Assembly: GCA_016177735.1 (NCBI GenBank)
Contig: JACOUS010000010.1
Location: 62,001-126,000, forward strand
Length of the DNA: 64,000 nt
Reading direction: 5' to 3'
From: Ignavibacteriales bacterium
GTDB taxonomy: Bacteria; Bacteroidota; Ignavibacteria; Ignavibacteriales; Melioribacteraceae
Within the stretch, counting starts at the first letter, position 1. Every line of letters begins with the position of its first letter. The notes beneath the pieces were generated by a model that was not told the origin of the DNA, searched no databases, and worked only from the letters and a program-made list of their open reading frames with translations. A program made the position numbers and the translations under genes. Shown here piece by piece: positions 54,504 to 63,565 of the stretch.

Positions 54504-54818
54504 GGAAAATTTTTCTTTCGACCTCGATAGAATTTGTTTGTGAAGAAATTGCCGCGAATTTTCCCGTGTAAACGGGATCCCGCTCAGCGGTGATAAGTCG
54601 TGGTGTTAAGATAACAAAAGCATAAGCGGCTTCAGCCGCAGTTTAATTTTCGAATTGCGACTATCCGAAGGATTCCTACGGAAAAGTCGAAATTATCTTT
54701 TATTCCGACCCCACACCTGAAGGTTGTGGCAATTTTAAAAATATAGAAATAAAATAGTTGTTTTTTTTGAAGGGCGAATCCTACTTAATTCTATTAACTG
54801 TACTTTAAGGAAAAAATT
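54504..54818. other. flippase-dut intergenic region
   Basis: 315 bases without a credible ORF, mostly taken by copy 2 of the structured repeat and a following hairpin region (CGACT at 54658 with AGTCG at 54685, enclosing TCCG / CGGA). The last ~80 bases are AT-rich and should include the dut promoter; TTTAAGGAAAAAATT precedes the dut start. Confidence 0.6.
54546..54735. repeat. structured dispersed repeat, copy 2
   Basis: Same design as copy 1 at 29082: outer stem CCGCGA / TCGTGG, inner hairpins TCCCGT-GTAA-ACGGGA and ATCCCGC-TCA-GCGG, third hairpin GCGGC-TTCA-GCCGC (54626-54639). A distal GTGGCAATTT (54726-54735) is the reverse complement, with one mismatch, of the left end AAATTGCCGC, so this copy may be a complete unit of about 190 bases. 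Confidence 0.75.
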
Positions 54819-55274
54819 ATGGAAGAAATTCAAATAAAGATAAATAGAATCTCTGATCAGTTTGCAGATATCCCTTTGCCGGAATACGCAACCGAAGGAA
54901 GCAGCGGTCTCGATTTACGCGCCGCCGTTGAAGATGAAATTATAATTGGAAAAGGGAAAGTTGCACTTGTTCCTACAAATTTGCGGATTGAAATTCCGTT
55001 TGGTTACGAAGTACAAGTGCGTCCGCGAAGCGGCTTGGCGGCTAAACACGGAGTAGGTGTTCTAAATTCTCCCGGTACAATTGATTCGGATTACCGCGGT
55101 GAAGTAAAAGTTATTCTTTTCAATTTTGGCACAGAAGATTTTTCAATTAAACGCGGCGACCGGATTGCGCAAATGGTATTATCGAAAGTTTATAAAATGA
55201 TTATCGAAGAAACACACGCTTTAAATGGAAGTCAAAGAGGCGAAGGAGGTTTCGGGCACACCGGAACAAAATAA
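54819..55274 (+). CDS. dut: dUTP diphosphatase
   Basis: 151 residues with all five dUTPase motifs: EGSSGLDLRAA, RPRSGLAAKHG, NSPGTIDSDYRGE, RGDRIAQMVL and the C-terminal arm RGEGGFGHTG. It hydrolyses dUTP to dUMP as a trimer. It precedes dnaE by about 300 bases of repeat-rich sequence. Confidence 0.97.
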   Translation: MEEIQIKINRISDQFADIPLPEYATEGSSGLDLRAAVEDEIIIGKGKVALVPTNLRIEIPFGYEVQVRPRSGLAAKHGVGVLNSPGTIDSDYRGEVKVILFNFGTEDFSIKRGDRIAQMVLSKVYKMIIEETHALNGSQRGEGGFGHTGTK

Positions 55275-55275
55275 G

Positions 55276-55385
55276 TACGAAGTACGAGGGACAATACAAG
55301 TACGAAATACGATCCGCCGTAGGCGGAACGAAGTACGAGGGACAATACAAGTAAGATGTACGAAATACGAGGGACGAATGAAATG
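55276..55385. repeat. TACGA-rich repeat with GC hairpin, copy 2
   Basis: About eight TACGA units and the hairpin TCCGCC-GTA-GGCGGA; block 55308-55340 is identical to 32584-32616. A second internal unit GAGGGACAATACAAGTA is itself repeated. Starts right after the dut stop. Confidence 0.85.
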
Positions 55386-55497
55386 CGAAAGGCAAATTAA
55401 AATACGATGGGCGGAAAATTATTTACGATTTACTAATTACGATTTAGGAAAACAAGTACGAGATACAAATTCCAGGTAGCAATTAACAACTATCAAG

Positions 55498-55526
55498 CTT
55501 GCCCGCCGAAGGTCGGGCTTGCCCGC
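55498..55526. repeat. GC-rich 29-nt repeat, copy 2
   Basis: Internal direct repeat CTTGCCCGC on both sides of CGAAGGTCGGG; 27 of 29 identical to 52432-52460. The two differences fall at the same place in each internal unit (T,T in copy 1; C,C here). Confidence 0.7.
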
Positions 55527-55580
55527 AGTCTTTAAGGCGGGCATCCAAAATATCCAGAAACCAGTGACGAGAAAAAGAGA

Positions 55581-58500
55581 ATGTCGGATTTTATTCACAT
55601 ACATAATCATTCACATTATAGTCTGCAAGATGGTGCGTGCACAGTTGAGGATTTAGTTGCTGCCGCTAAAAGAAATGACATGCACGCTGTCGCATTAACC
55701 GATCACGGTGTTATGTTCGGCGTTTCCGAATTTTATAAAAAAGCGAAGAAGGAAGGAATCAAACCGCTGATCGGGATGGAAGCGTATATCGTTGTTGACA
55801 AAACAAGATTTGATAAAAGCAGCGGCATCGAAGACGGAAAGAAAAAATCGAAACATTACAATCATCTTCTTCTGCTTGCCAAAAATAAAACCGGTTACAA
55901 AAATTTAATGAAGCTCACGAGCATCGGTCACACGGAAGGTTTTTATTACAGACCCAGAATCGATCTCGAAGTTTTGCGTAAGTACAGCGATGGATTGATT
56001 TGTACTTCTGCTTGTCCAGCCGGACCAATTTCAACTCATTTAATAAATGACGATTGGGCGAAAGCGCGGCAGACAGCAATCACACTAAAAGAAATTTTTG
56101 ATCAGGATTTCTATCTCGAAATTCAAGATCACGGAATGGATATAGAACAGCCGATTTTGAGCGGCATGCCGAAGCTTGCAAAAGAGATCGGTGCAAAACT
56201 TGTTGCAACAAATGATATTCATTACATCGAAAAAGATCACGCGATTGCACATAATATTTTAATTATGCTCGGCGATAAAACCGGTACGGCGAATTACGAG
56301 GAATTGAGATACGGCACTAATCAAATCTATTTTAAAACTGCCGATGAGATGAAAAAGATTTTTAAGAATTACAAAGGTGCAATCGAAAACACGCTTGAGA
56401 TTGAACAGAAGATTGATCTCAAACTTGATTTCGAAGGTCACCACTTTCCAATTTTTCCAATTCCCGAAAATTTCGCAGCAAAATCTTTGGAAGAATATTT
56501 GAATCAGCTTGCTTATGATAAACTCGATAAACGAATCAGAAAAATTACGCCCGAAGTTGAAGAGAGATTCAAATTCGAACTCGATGTAATTAATAAAATG
56601 GGTTACGCCGGATATTTTTTAATTGTTCAGGATTTTATCAACGCATCGAAAGCACGTGGAATACCGGTGGGACCCGGACGCGGTAGTGCCGCCGGAAGTT
56701 TGGTTGCGTATGTTTTGGGAATTACAAATGTAAATCCGCTTGAATATAATTTGCTCTTCGAAAGATTTTTGAATCCGGCGCGTAAATCGATGCCCGATAT
56801 CGACGTTGACTTTGCCGATAACCAGCGCGGCGAAGTTATCAGTTATGTAAAAGAAAAGTACGGCGAAAATTCAGTTGCACAGATTATTACTTTCAACCGT
56901 CTCTCTTCAAAACAAGTTATCCGCGATGTTGCGCGTGTTCTAAAAATTCCGATTCCGCAAGTTGATAATATCACAAAATGGATTCCTTCAAAATTCGGAA
57001 GAGTATTTACGATTGATCAAGCTCTCGATGAAGTTCCGGAATTACAGTGGCTGAAAAAAACCGACGACCCGGTGATGAAAGAACTTCTCAAATATGCCCG
57101 CATACTTGAAGGAATGAATCGCAACGCTTCAAAGCATGCCGCCGGCGTTGTTATTACTCCGGGTGACGTCAGCGATTTTGTTCCGCTTGCAACATACGGG
57201 GACGACGGCGATGTTGTTACGCAATTTAACATGAAAGATCTTGAAGATGCCGGTATTTTAAAAATGGATTTTCTCGGTCTTGATACGCTTTCGATAATCC
57301 GCGATACTTTGGAACTTGTAAAACAAACGCGTGGAATCGAAATAGATATTGATGAAATTCCGGTTGACGATAAAAATACTTATGAACTTTTCGGACGCGG
57401 ACAAACAACAGCAGTATTCCAGTTTGAATCTGCCCCGATGCGCGAGTATCTGAAAAAATTGAAGCCGAACAGTATTTCGGATCTTTCTGCGATGAATGCT
57501 TTATACCGTCCCGGTCCGATGGAATTTATCGATGACTTCATTGCGCGCAAACACGGTAAAAAGAAAATTGAATATTCGCACCCGGTGCTCGAAACAATTC
57601 TCAAAGAAACTTACGGTATTATTGTTTATCAGGAACAGGTAATTCAGATTGCGAATAGAGTTGCGGGAATGAGTTTGGCGGAGGCTGATCTTTTGCGCAG
57701 AGCAATGGGCAAAAAAGATCTCGCGGCAATGAAACAGCAGAAAGAAAAATTTGTTGAAGGCGCAGAGAAGAACAATATCAGTAAAAAAAATGCGGAAGAA
57801 ATTTTTGATGCGGTTGATAAGTTTGCCAATTACGGATTTAACAAATCGCACGCGGTTGCCTACAGTGTGGTAGCATATCAAACGGCATATTTAAAAACAC
57901 ATTTCCTCGAAGAATTTCTTGCGGCAAATCTTTCCAATAAATACGACAGCACCGAAAAAGTTACAATTCTTTTGGAAGACTGCAGAAAACTCGGCGTAAA
58001 AGTTCAGCCGCCGGATATTAATCATCCGACCGTTATGTTCAAAGTTATTAGCGGCAAAATAATTTTTGGAATGTCCGCAATAAAAAATGTTGGCGTGCAA
58101 GCTGTCGAAGGAATAAAAAGAGCACACGAAAATTTGCAGAGAGATTTTAAGACCATCTACGATTTTTGTTCGAACGTAGATACTCGCGTTGTAAATAAAC
58201 GCGCGCTCGAAGGTTTGGTATTGGCGGGTGCTTTTGATTCACTCGGCGGAAACCGTGCACAACTTTTTGCTGCAATTGAAGAAGCGCTCGATATAGGAAG
58301 TAAAATGAAATCCGCAATAGAATCTCACAGCGATAGTCTTTTTGGTTCCACTCCTTCCGAAGATCATTTTGAAGAACCGGCACTTCCGGATGTTAAAGCG
58401 TGGGATGATAAAGATCTTCTTGCAAAAGAAAGGCAAGTACTCGGATTCTATTTGAGCAATCATCCTCTTCATAAATATGAAATAGAATACAATTCGTTTG

Positions 58501-59036
58501 CAACTGTTCATCTCGGCGAGCCGACGACATTTAATTTCAACGATCAAGTTCGTGCATGCGGAGTTATTACTGATGTTACACCGAAGACAGATAAATCAGG
58601 CAGAAGAATGGCATTCTTCAAACTGGATGATTTTTCCGGTTCGTGCGACTGCATAATGTTTTCGAAAGCATTCAACGAGTACAGCGAATTAATTGCACTG
58701 GAATCAACTGTGATGATAAAAGGAAAACTTGAAAGCAGCGGCGATACAATTAAATTACATGTTGACGAAACATTTTCGCTGGATAGTGCGCGTAATAAAT
58801 TAACTAAAAGAATCGGATTGATTTTAGATTCGAATCTGCATGATGAATATGTTGTTACTCATCTAAAATTATTGATGGAAGAGAACGAGGGGAATCTACC
58901 GGTACTTGTTTGTGTAAAAGAAAATGGTTCACAGCGGGAGTTTTTGATCGAGTACAAAGTGACACTGTCGGATAAATTTGTTGAGAGCATCAAAAATTTA
59001 TTGGGCAATGAAGCGATAATATTTTTCCCAAATTAA
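55581..59036 (+). CDS. dnaE: DNA polymerase III subunit alpha
   Basis: 1151 residues, replicative polymerase. N-terminal PHP domain (HIHNHSHYSLQDGACT, ALTDHGVMFG) with metal-ligand-like histidines; PHP-linked exonuclease function is possible but not demonstrated. The polymerase core has GPGRGSAAGSLVAY and PDIDVDFADNQRG (about 404-411, catalytic Asp), then YQEQVIQIA and NYGFNKSHAVAYS. The C-terminal OB fold (VRACGVITDVTPKTDKSGRRMAF) follows. Length and order are those of DnaE1, not DnaE2 or PolC. Confidence 0.97.
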   Translation: MSDFIHIHNHSHYSLQDGACTVEDLVAAAKRNDMHAVALTDHGVMFGVSEFYKKAKKEGIKPLIGMEAYIVVDKTRFDKSSGIEDGKKKSKHYNHLLLLAKNKTGYKNLMKLTSIGHTEGFYYRPRIDLEVLRKYSDGLICTSACPAGPISTHLINDDWAKARQTAITLKEIFDQDFYLEIQDHGMDIEQPILSGMPKLAKEIGAKLVATNDIHYIEKDHAIAHNILIMLGDKTGTANYEELRYGTNQIYFKTADEMKKIFKNYKGAIENTLEIEQKIDLKLDFEGHHFPIFPIPENFAAKSLEEYLNQLAYDKLDKRIRKITPEVEERFKFELDVINKMGYAGYFLIVQDFINASKARGIPVGPGRGSAAGSLVAYVLGITNVNPLEYNLLFERFLNPARKSMPDIDVDFADNQRGEVISYVKEKYGENSVAQIITFNRLSSKQVIRDVARVLKIPIPQVDNITKWIPSKFGRVFTIDQALDEVPELQWLKKTDDPVMKELLKYARILEGMNRNASKHAAGVVITPGDVSDFVPLATYGDDGDVVTQFNMKDLEDAGILKMDFLGLDTLSIIRDTLELVKQTRGIEIDIDEIPVDDKNTYELFGRGQTTAVFQFESAPMREYLKKLKPNSISDLSAMNALYRPGPMEFIDDFIARKHGKKKIEYSHPVLETILKETYGIIVYQEQVIQIANRVAGMSLAEADLLRRAMGKKDLAAMKQQKEKFVEGAEKNNISKKNAEEIFDAVDKFANYGFNKSHAVAYSVVAYQTAYLKTHFLEEFLAANLSNKYDSTEKVTILLEDCRKLGVKVQPPDINHPTVMFKVISGKIIFGMSAIKNVGVQAVEGIKRAHENLQRDFKTIYDFCSNVDTRVVNKRALEGLVLAGAFDSLGGNRAQLFAAIEEALDIGSKMKSAIESHSDSLFGSTPSEDHFEEPALPDVKAWDDKDLLAKERQVLGFYLSNHPLHKYEIEYNSFATVHLGEPTTFNFNDQVRACGVITDVTPKTDKSGRRMAFFKLDDFSGSCDCIMFSKAFNEYSELIALESTVMIKGKLESSGDTIKLHVDETFSLDSARNKLTKRIGLILDSNLHDEYVVTHLKLLMEENEGNLPVLVCVKENGSQREFLIEYKVTLSDKFVESIKNLLGNEAIIFFPN

Positions 59037-59119
59037 TCAAGATTTTTCAATCATAAGAAAGGTTTGATTTCTAAATCGTATTTCTTAAGTTTGTGCCACG
59101 TTTAATTAAAGAGGGATAA

Positions 59120-59944
59120 ATGGAGAAGAAATGGGCGTTAATACTTGGCGCTTCGAGCGGGTTCGGCGGTTCTTCTGCCGTAGAGCTTGCAAAAAACGGT
59201 TATAATATTTTCGGTGTTCATCTAGACCGCCAAGCAACTATGCCGCTGGTTCAGCAAATTGTTAAAAAAATTGAAAAGACCGGTCAGCAAGCTGTGTTCT
59301 TTAATATCAATGCGGCTGATCATATTAAAATAAATGATACACTTGATGAAATAAAAGAAAGATTTACTACCAAAGAACATCCTCACGTTCATGTATTAAT
59401 ACATTCACTTGCTTTCGGAACATTGAAACCGTACGTCGCAAAAAATCCAAACGACTGCGTCTCTCCTTCGCAGATGAGTATGACACTTGATGTTATGGCG
59501 CATTCATTAGTTTATTGGACACAAGGTTTGGTGCATAGAGATTTGCTTGCACAAGGCGGAAGAATATTTGCATTAACAAGCGCCGGCTCGCACACAGTAA
59601 TTCCAAATTACGGTGCAGTCTCTGCGGCAAAAGCAGCGCTCGAAGCGCACATCCGCCAGCTTGCAGTTGAACTTGGCGCGATGAGAATTACATGTAATTC
59701 GATTATGGCTGGAATTACCGATACACCGGCTGGAAGAAAAATTCCAATGTTCGATAAAATGCTTCAAGCGGCTAAACATAAAAATCCGCAAGGCAAGTTA
59801 ACCACCCCCGACGAAGTAGCCAAAGCTATTGTTGCTTTATGTGATGAGAAGTGCGAGTGGATTTCAGGAAACGTAATTGGTGTTGACGGCGGCGAGTACG
59901 TTGTTAATTATATCGGCGAAAAGACGAATACCGGAATCAAATAA
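59120..59944 (+). CDS. enoyl-ACP reductase-like SDR (FabI/FabL type)
   Basis: 274 residues. Nucleotide-binding ILGASSGFGGSSAVELAK, IHSLAFGTLKP and the active-site pattern Y-G-A-V-S-A-A-K, i.e. Tyr-x6-Lys as in FabI and FabL instead of the Tyr-x3-Lys of ordinary SDRs. This favours an enoyl-ACP reductase for the last step of fatty acid elongation; the GASSGFG loop is closer to FabL. It precedes an acyl-CoA dehydrogenase gene by 14 bases. AGAGGG precedes the start. Confidence 0.78.
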   Translation: MEKKWALILGASSGFGGSSAVELAKNGYNIFGVHLDRQATMPLVQQIVKKIEKTGQQAVFFNINAADHIKINDTLDEIKERFTTKEHPHVHVLIHSLAFGTLKPYVAKNPNDCVSPSQMSMTLDVMAHSLVYWTQGLVHRDLLAQGGRIFALTSAGSHTVIPNYGAVSAAKAALEAHIRQLAVELGAMRITCNSIMAGITDTPAGRKIPMFDKMLQAAKHKNPQGKLTTPDEVAKAIVALCDEKCEWISGNVIGVDGGEYVVNYIGEKTNTGIK

Positions 59945-59958
59945 TTTCGGAATAGATC

Positions 59959-61104
59959 ATGACTGAATTTACTTTTACTGAAGAGCAGAAAATGCTCCGC
60001 GAGATGGCTCGCGATTTTGTTAACAATGAAATCAAACCAATTGCATCTAAAATTGATGCTGAAGAAAAAATTCCCGACGAGCTTGTAAAAAAACTTGGCG
60101 AGCTTGGATTTTTGGGAGTTTCATTTCCCGAAGAATACGGCGGCGGCGGATTTGGAGAAATCGGTTACTGCTTAATGCAAGAAGAAGTTGCGCGCGGCTG
60201 CATGTCAACTGCAACTTTCATCGGTGCGCATCAATCAATTGGGGCAAATGTTATTTACATCGGCGGAACCGAAGAACAAAAACAAAAATATCTTGTGCCG
60301 CTTGCAAAAGGCGAAAAGATCGGCGCGTTTTGTTTAACGGAAGCTCAAGCCGGTTCCGATTCGTTTAATGTAAAAACCCGCGCAGAACTTGACGGCAATG
60401 AGTGGGTTTTGAACGGCGAAAAACTTTGGATTACAAACGGCGGTATCGCAAATATTGTAAGTGTGTTTGCACGGACATCAAAAGGTGTTACTGCTTTTAT
60501 TGTTGAAACCAGCACACCGGGATTTCAAGCCGGTCCGCCCGAAAAGAAAATGGGAATAAAAGGAAGTTCAACAAATCCGATCACTTTTGATAACGTTCGC
60601 ATCCCGAAAGAAAATCTTATTGGTGTTGACGGGCGCGGATTTATTCTTGCAATGAAAACGCTCGATGCCGGCAGACTCGGATTGGGTGCCGCATGTCTTG
60701 GTGCTTCAAAAGAACTTTTGGAAATGTCTGCACGTTATGCTAAACAACGAAAACAATTCGATCAAACGATATCAAATTTTCAAGCTGTTCAATTTATGCT
60801 TGCAGAAATGGCAAGTTTGGTCTTCGCGATGGAATCGATGGTTTACAGAACAGCAATAGATTATGATTTGAAAAAAGATATCTCGAGACAATCTGCAACA
60901 GTAAAATTATTCTGCTCGGAATCTCTCGATAAGATTGCCGATCTTGCTGTTCAGGTACACGGCGGAATGGGGTACTCGCGCGAACTTCCAATCGAAAGAT
61001 TTTACCGCGATTCTCGAATCAACAGAATTTTTGAAGGCACAAACGAAATTCAAAAAGGAATTATTGCACGCGAAGTACTTAAGAAAAACGGAGTGTTGAA
61101 TTAG
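59959..61104 (+). CDS. acyl-CoA dehydrogenase
   Basis: 381 residues, flavoenzyme. FTEEQKMLREMARDFVNNE at the start, AFCLTEAQAGSD and WITNGG around FAD, QVHGGMGYSRELPIERFYRDSRI and IFEGTNEIQKGIIAR with the catalytic Glu of short/medium-chain (butyryl-CoA type) enzymes. It oxidises acyl-CoA to enoyl-CoA, or the reverse with suitable partners. No Etf genes are in the window. Confidence 0.93.
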   Translation: MTEFTFTEEQKMLREMARDFVNNEIKPIASKIDAEEKIPDELVKKLGELGFLGVSFPEEYGGGGFGEIGYCLMQEEVARGCMSTATFIGAHQSIGANVIYIGGTEEQKQKYLVPLAKGEKIGAFCLTEAQAGSDSFNVKTRAELDGNEWVLNGEKLWITNGGIANIVSVFARTSKGVTAFIVETSTPGFQAGPPEKKMGIKGSSTNPITFDNVRIPKENLIGVDGRGFILAMKTLDAGRLGLGAACLGASKELLEMSARYAKQRKQFDQTISNFQAVQFMLAEMASLVFAMESMVYRTAIDYDLKKDISRQSATVKLFCSESLDKIADLAVQVHGGMGYSRELPIERFYRDSRINRIFEGTNEIQKGIIAREVLKKNGVLN

Positions 61105-61131
61105 AAATTTAATAAAGGAGTAAATGAAAAG

Positions 61132-61452
61132 ATGAAGCCAGCTACTTTTACAGATAGTAATTTTGATGCAGAAGCCTTAAAGTCGGATGTTCCGGTAGTT
61201 GTAGATTTTTGGGCTGCATGGTGCGGTCCATGCCGCATGATTGCACCAATCATCGAAGAACTTGCCGATGAATACCAGGGAAAAATAAAAGTCGGTAAAC
61301 TTGATGTTGATGAAAATCAGCAGACAGCTATAAAGTACGGTGTACGCAGCATCCCGACAGTTTTGTTTTTGAAAGGCGGCGAAGTGAAAGATACAATCAT
61401 CGGTGCCGTACCGAAAACAATTTTTGTTGAAAAGCTTAACAAACTTGTTTAA
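61132..61452 (+). CDS. trxA: thioredoxin
   Basis: 106 residues with the redox-active WCGPC in VVVDFWAAWCGPCRMIAPIIEEL, the cis-Pro loop RSIPTVLFLKGG and the D in KLDVDENQ. General disulfide reductase. AAAGGAG lies 11 bases upstream of the ATG. Confidence 0.96.
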   Translation: MKPATFTDSNFDAEALKSDVPVVVDFWAAWCGPCRMIAPIIEELADEYQGKIKVGKLDVDENQQTAIKYGVRSIPTVLFLKGGEVKDTIIGAVPKTIFVEKLNKLV

Positions 61453-61590
61453 CAAGTAGATTATTTTTTCTTTTTCAGAAAGTAGATTGAAAAGGAAAAT
61501 CAATCGGCAGCAAAAATAAATTATAATGAGTGAGGCAGAGTTAACACACAAAGTATTTTTGATTCATTAATAAAAAGGAAATCAGATTAG

Positions 61591-63174
61591 ATGAGCAAAA
61601 AAGTTTTGATAAGTGAAAAAGTAAATCAGAAACTCATAAATATATTAGAAGAAAATTCTTTGCATGTTGATTACAAGCCGGATTTAAAGAAAGATGAACT
61701 GTTAAATATTATTCATAATTACCAGATATTAATTGTTAGAAGCGCAACACAAGCCGACACGGAAATAATTTCACACGGAAAAAATTTAGAATTGATTGGG
61801 CGAGCCGGCACCGGCGTTGATAATGTTGATGTTGATGCGGCTACAAGAAAAGGTATCATCGTAATGAATACACCCGGCGGAAATACAATATCTGCCGCAG
61901 AACATACTTTTTCGATGATGCTCTCCTTGTGCAGAAAAATTCCGCAAGCCGATCGTTCAATGAAAGAAAAAAAATGGGATCGAAAATCATTTTCGGGAAC
62001 CGAACTTCTCGGGAAAAATTTGGGTGTTATCGGTCTCGGAAAAATTGGTAGAGAAGTAGCAATTAGAGCAAAAGCATTCGGCATGAATATTCTCGGTTAC
62101 GATCCTTTGCTTGCCGAAGACGTTGCAATTGAATTGGGCATCAAACTTCTGCCGCTCGAATCGTTAATAAAAGAATCGGATATAATTACACTTCACGTTC
62201 CGCTTACCGATGAAACAAAATATATTCTTTCCGAAAAATCATTGGCACAATGCAAAGACGGCGTTAAATTGGTTAACTGTGCTCGCGGCGGATTGATTGA
62301 CGAAAGTGCGTTATTGAATGCTTTGAATTCAGGAAAAGTAAGCGGCGCGGCACTTGATGTTTTTGAAAATGAACCACCGCAAAATTTTGATTTGATCAAC
62401 CACCCGAAAACTGTCTGCACTCCGCATCTCGGTGCATCAACTGAAGAAGCACAAGAAAAAGTTGCCGTACAGTTGGCACAACAAATTGTTGATTGGAATT
62501 CCGGCAAAGAAGTTATCGGTAATGTTAATGCCGCATCAATTAAAATGCTGCTCGATGAAAAGATCAGACCATTTGCAGAACTCGCCGAAAGAATTGGAAC
62601 ATTTCATTCGCAATTAATTCCGGCGAACATTACCAAAATAATTTTAACAACAGCCGGACCGTATCTCGCAAAAAATTCCGAATTGCTAAAAGTTGCACTG
62701 TTAAAAGGGTTGTTGAAAAATCTTGTTGTAGAGCCGGTGAATTTTGTTAATGCTTCAGCTATTGCCGAAGAGATGGGTATTCATATCGAAGAAATAAAAA
62801 GTCAGCCGGATGGAATTTATTCCAATCTTTTCAGCGCAGAAATTAAATCTAAGGAAGATGGAAAAACAATCAGCGGTACTGTACTGATTAATAATGATTA
62901 CAGAATTGTTTCTTTTGATGGTTACCAAATAGAATTCAAACCCGAAGGCAACATTCTAATCTATTATAATATAGATAAGCCGGGGGTGCTTTCAAAAGTT
63001 AGTCCATTACTTGCGAAGTCAAACATTAATATTGCCGGTCTTTCGCTCAGTCGTTCGGGCAAAGGGAAGAAAGCTGTTACGATAATTAATATTGATGAAG
63101 CCGCCGATAAAAATATTCTTGATGAGATGAAGAAGCTTGAAGAGGTAGAAGATGTTTATTTCGTCGGATTTTAA
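61591..63174 (+). CDS. serA: D-3-phosphoglycerate dehydrogenase
   Basis: 527 residues, long form. NAD-binding VIGLGKIGREVAIRAKAFGM, catalytic NCARGGLIDE (Arg) and PHLGASTEEAQEK (His), an allosteric-substrate-binding domain, and a C-terminal ACT domain (YYNIDKPGVLSKVSPLLAKSNINIAGLSLSR split by family convention). It oxidises 3-phosphoglycerate in serine synthesis and the ACT domain probably senses serine. AAAAGGAAATC precedes the start. Confidence 0.96.
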   Translation: MSKKVLISEKVNQKLINILEENSLHVDYKPDLKKDELLNIIHNYQILIVRSATQADTEIISHGKNLELIGRAGTGVDNVDVDAATRKGIIVMNTPGGNTISAAEHTFSMMLSLCRKIPQADRSMKEKKWDRKSFSGTELLGKNLGVIGLGKIGREVAIRAKAFGMNILGYDPLLAEDVAIELGIKLLPLESLIKESDIITLHVPLTDETKYILSEKSLAQCKDGVKLVNCARGGLIDESALLNALNSGKVSGAALDVFENEPPQNFDLINHPKTVCTPHLGASTEEAQEKVAVQLAQQIVDWNSGKEVIGNVNAASIKMLLDEKIRPFAELAERIGTFHSQLIPANITKIILTTAGPYLAKNSELLKVALLKGLLKNLVVEPVNFVNASAIAEEMGIHIEEIKSQPDGIYSNLFSAEIKSKEDGKTISGTVLINNDYRIVSFDGYQIEFKPEGNILIYYNIDKPGVLSKVSPLLAKSNINIAGLSLSRSGKGKKAVTIINIDEAADKNILDEMKKLEEVEDVYFVGF

Positions 63175-63565
63175 AGTGCAAAAAATGGGTTAGCACCGTA
63201 TTAAAACCTTGACAAAGAATCAGTCATGTGTTATTTTCGATTAAAAAATGAGGGGTTTTTCCCGAATTAACCTTGTTTGGGAAAAAGACAAGATTTGAAA
63301 ATGACTTTCAGAAATTTTCAATTCGCTTCAAAAAATAGAGCTTATATTACTTGTATGGCATTAGACTCGACTATCATACACAAGGTTCCGAAAAAATTAG
63401 GGCAAAAAATCAGCACCATCATTAAGAAGAAGATTGTAATTAACTAACTAAATTAGTAATCAATAAACTCTTTAAAAGAAGGAGGCAATTATTGACATTT
63501 AATTACAAGTTTTTCACTTCAAAAAAACCCTTTCTTAATTAACTCAACAAATTAAGGAGTAAAGT
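63175..63565 (+). other. serA-TonB receptor intergenic region and leader
   Basis: 391 bases. It holds the promoter at 63209, then a leader of over 300 bases with hairpin TTTTTCCC (63256) / GGGAAAAA (63279). Two short frames are possible: 48 codons from ATG 63301 to 63447, and 16 codons from TTG 63492 to 63542 with GGAGG six bases upstream. Neither is a recognised protein. Confidence 0.5.
63209..63237 (+). promoter_or_regulatory. sigma70-like promoter of the TonB receptor gene
   Basis: TTGACA at 63209-63214 and TATTTT at 63232-63237, 17-bp spacer; same hexamers as the mraZ promoter. It lies about 330 bases before the receptor ATG. Confidence 0.6.

Larger units (their letters stand above)
55275..55580. 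other. dut-dnaE intergenic region
   Basis: 306 bases made up of the TACGA repeat, an AT-rich stretch, and the GC-rich 29-nt repeat followed by a GCCCGC / GCGGGC hairpin (55521-55542). Frames across it read as repeats, not genes. AAGAGA precedes the dnaE ATG. Confidence 0.6.

Noticed and set aside
55225-55479. 84-codon frame across the end of dut and the TACGA repeat
   Set aside because: It overlaps dut in another frame and its C-terminal half translates the repeat units; no coding signal.
63492-63520. TTGACA at 63492 as a second promoter for the TonB receptor
   Set aside because: No -10-like hexamer at 16-19 bases downstream; the bases are equally explained by AT-rich sequence or a short leader frame.
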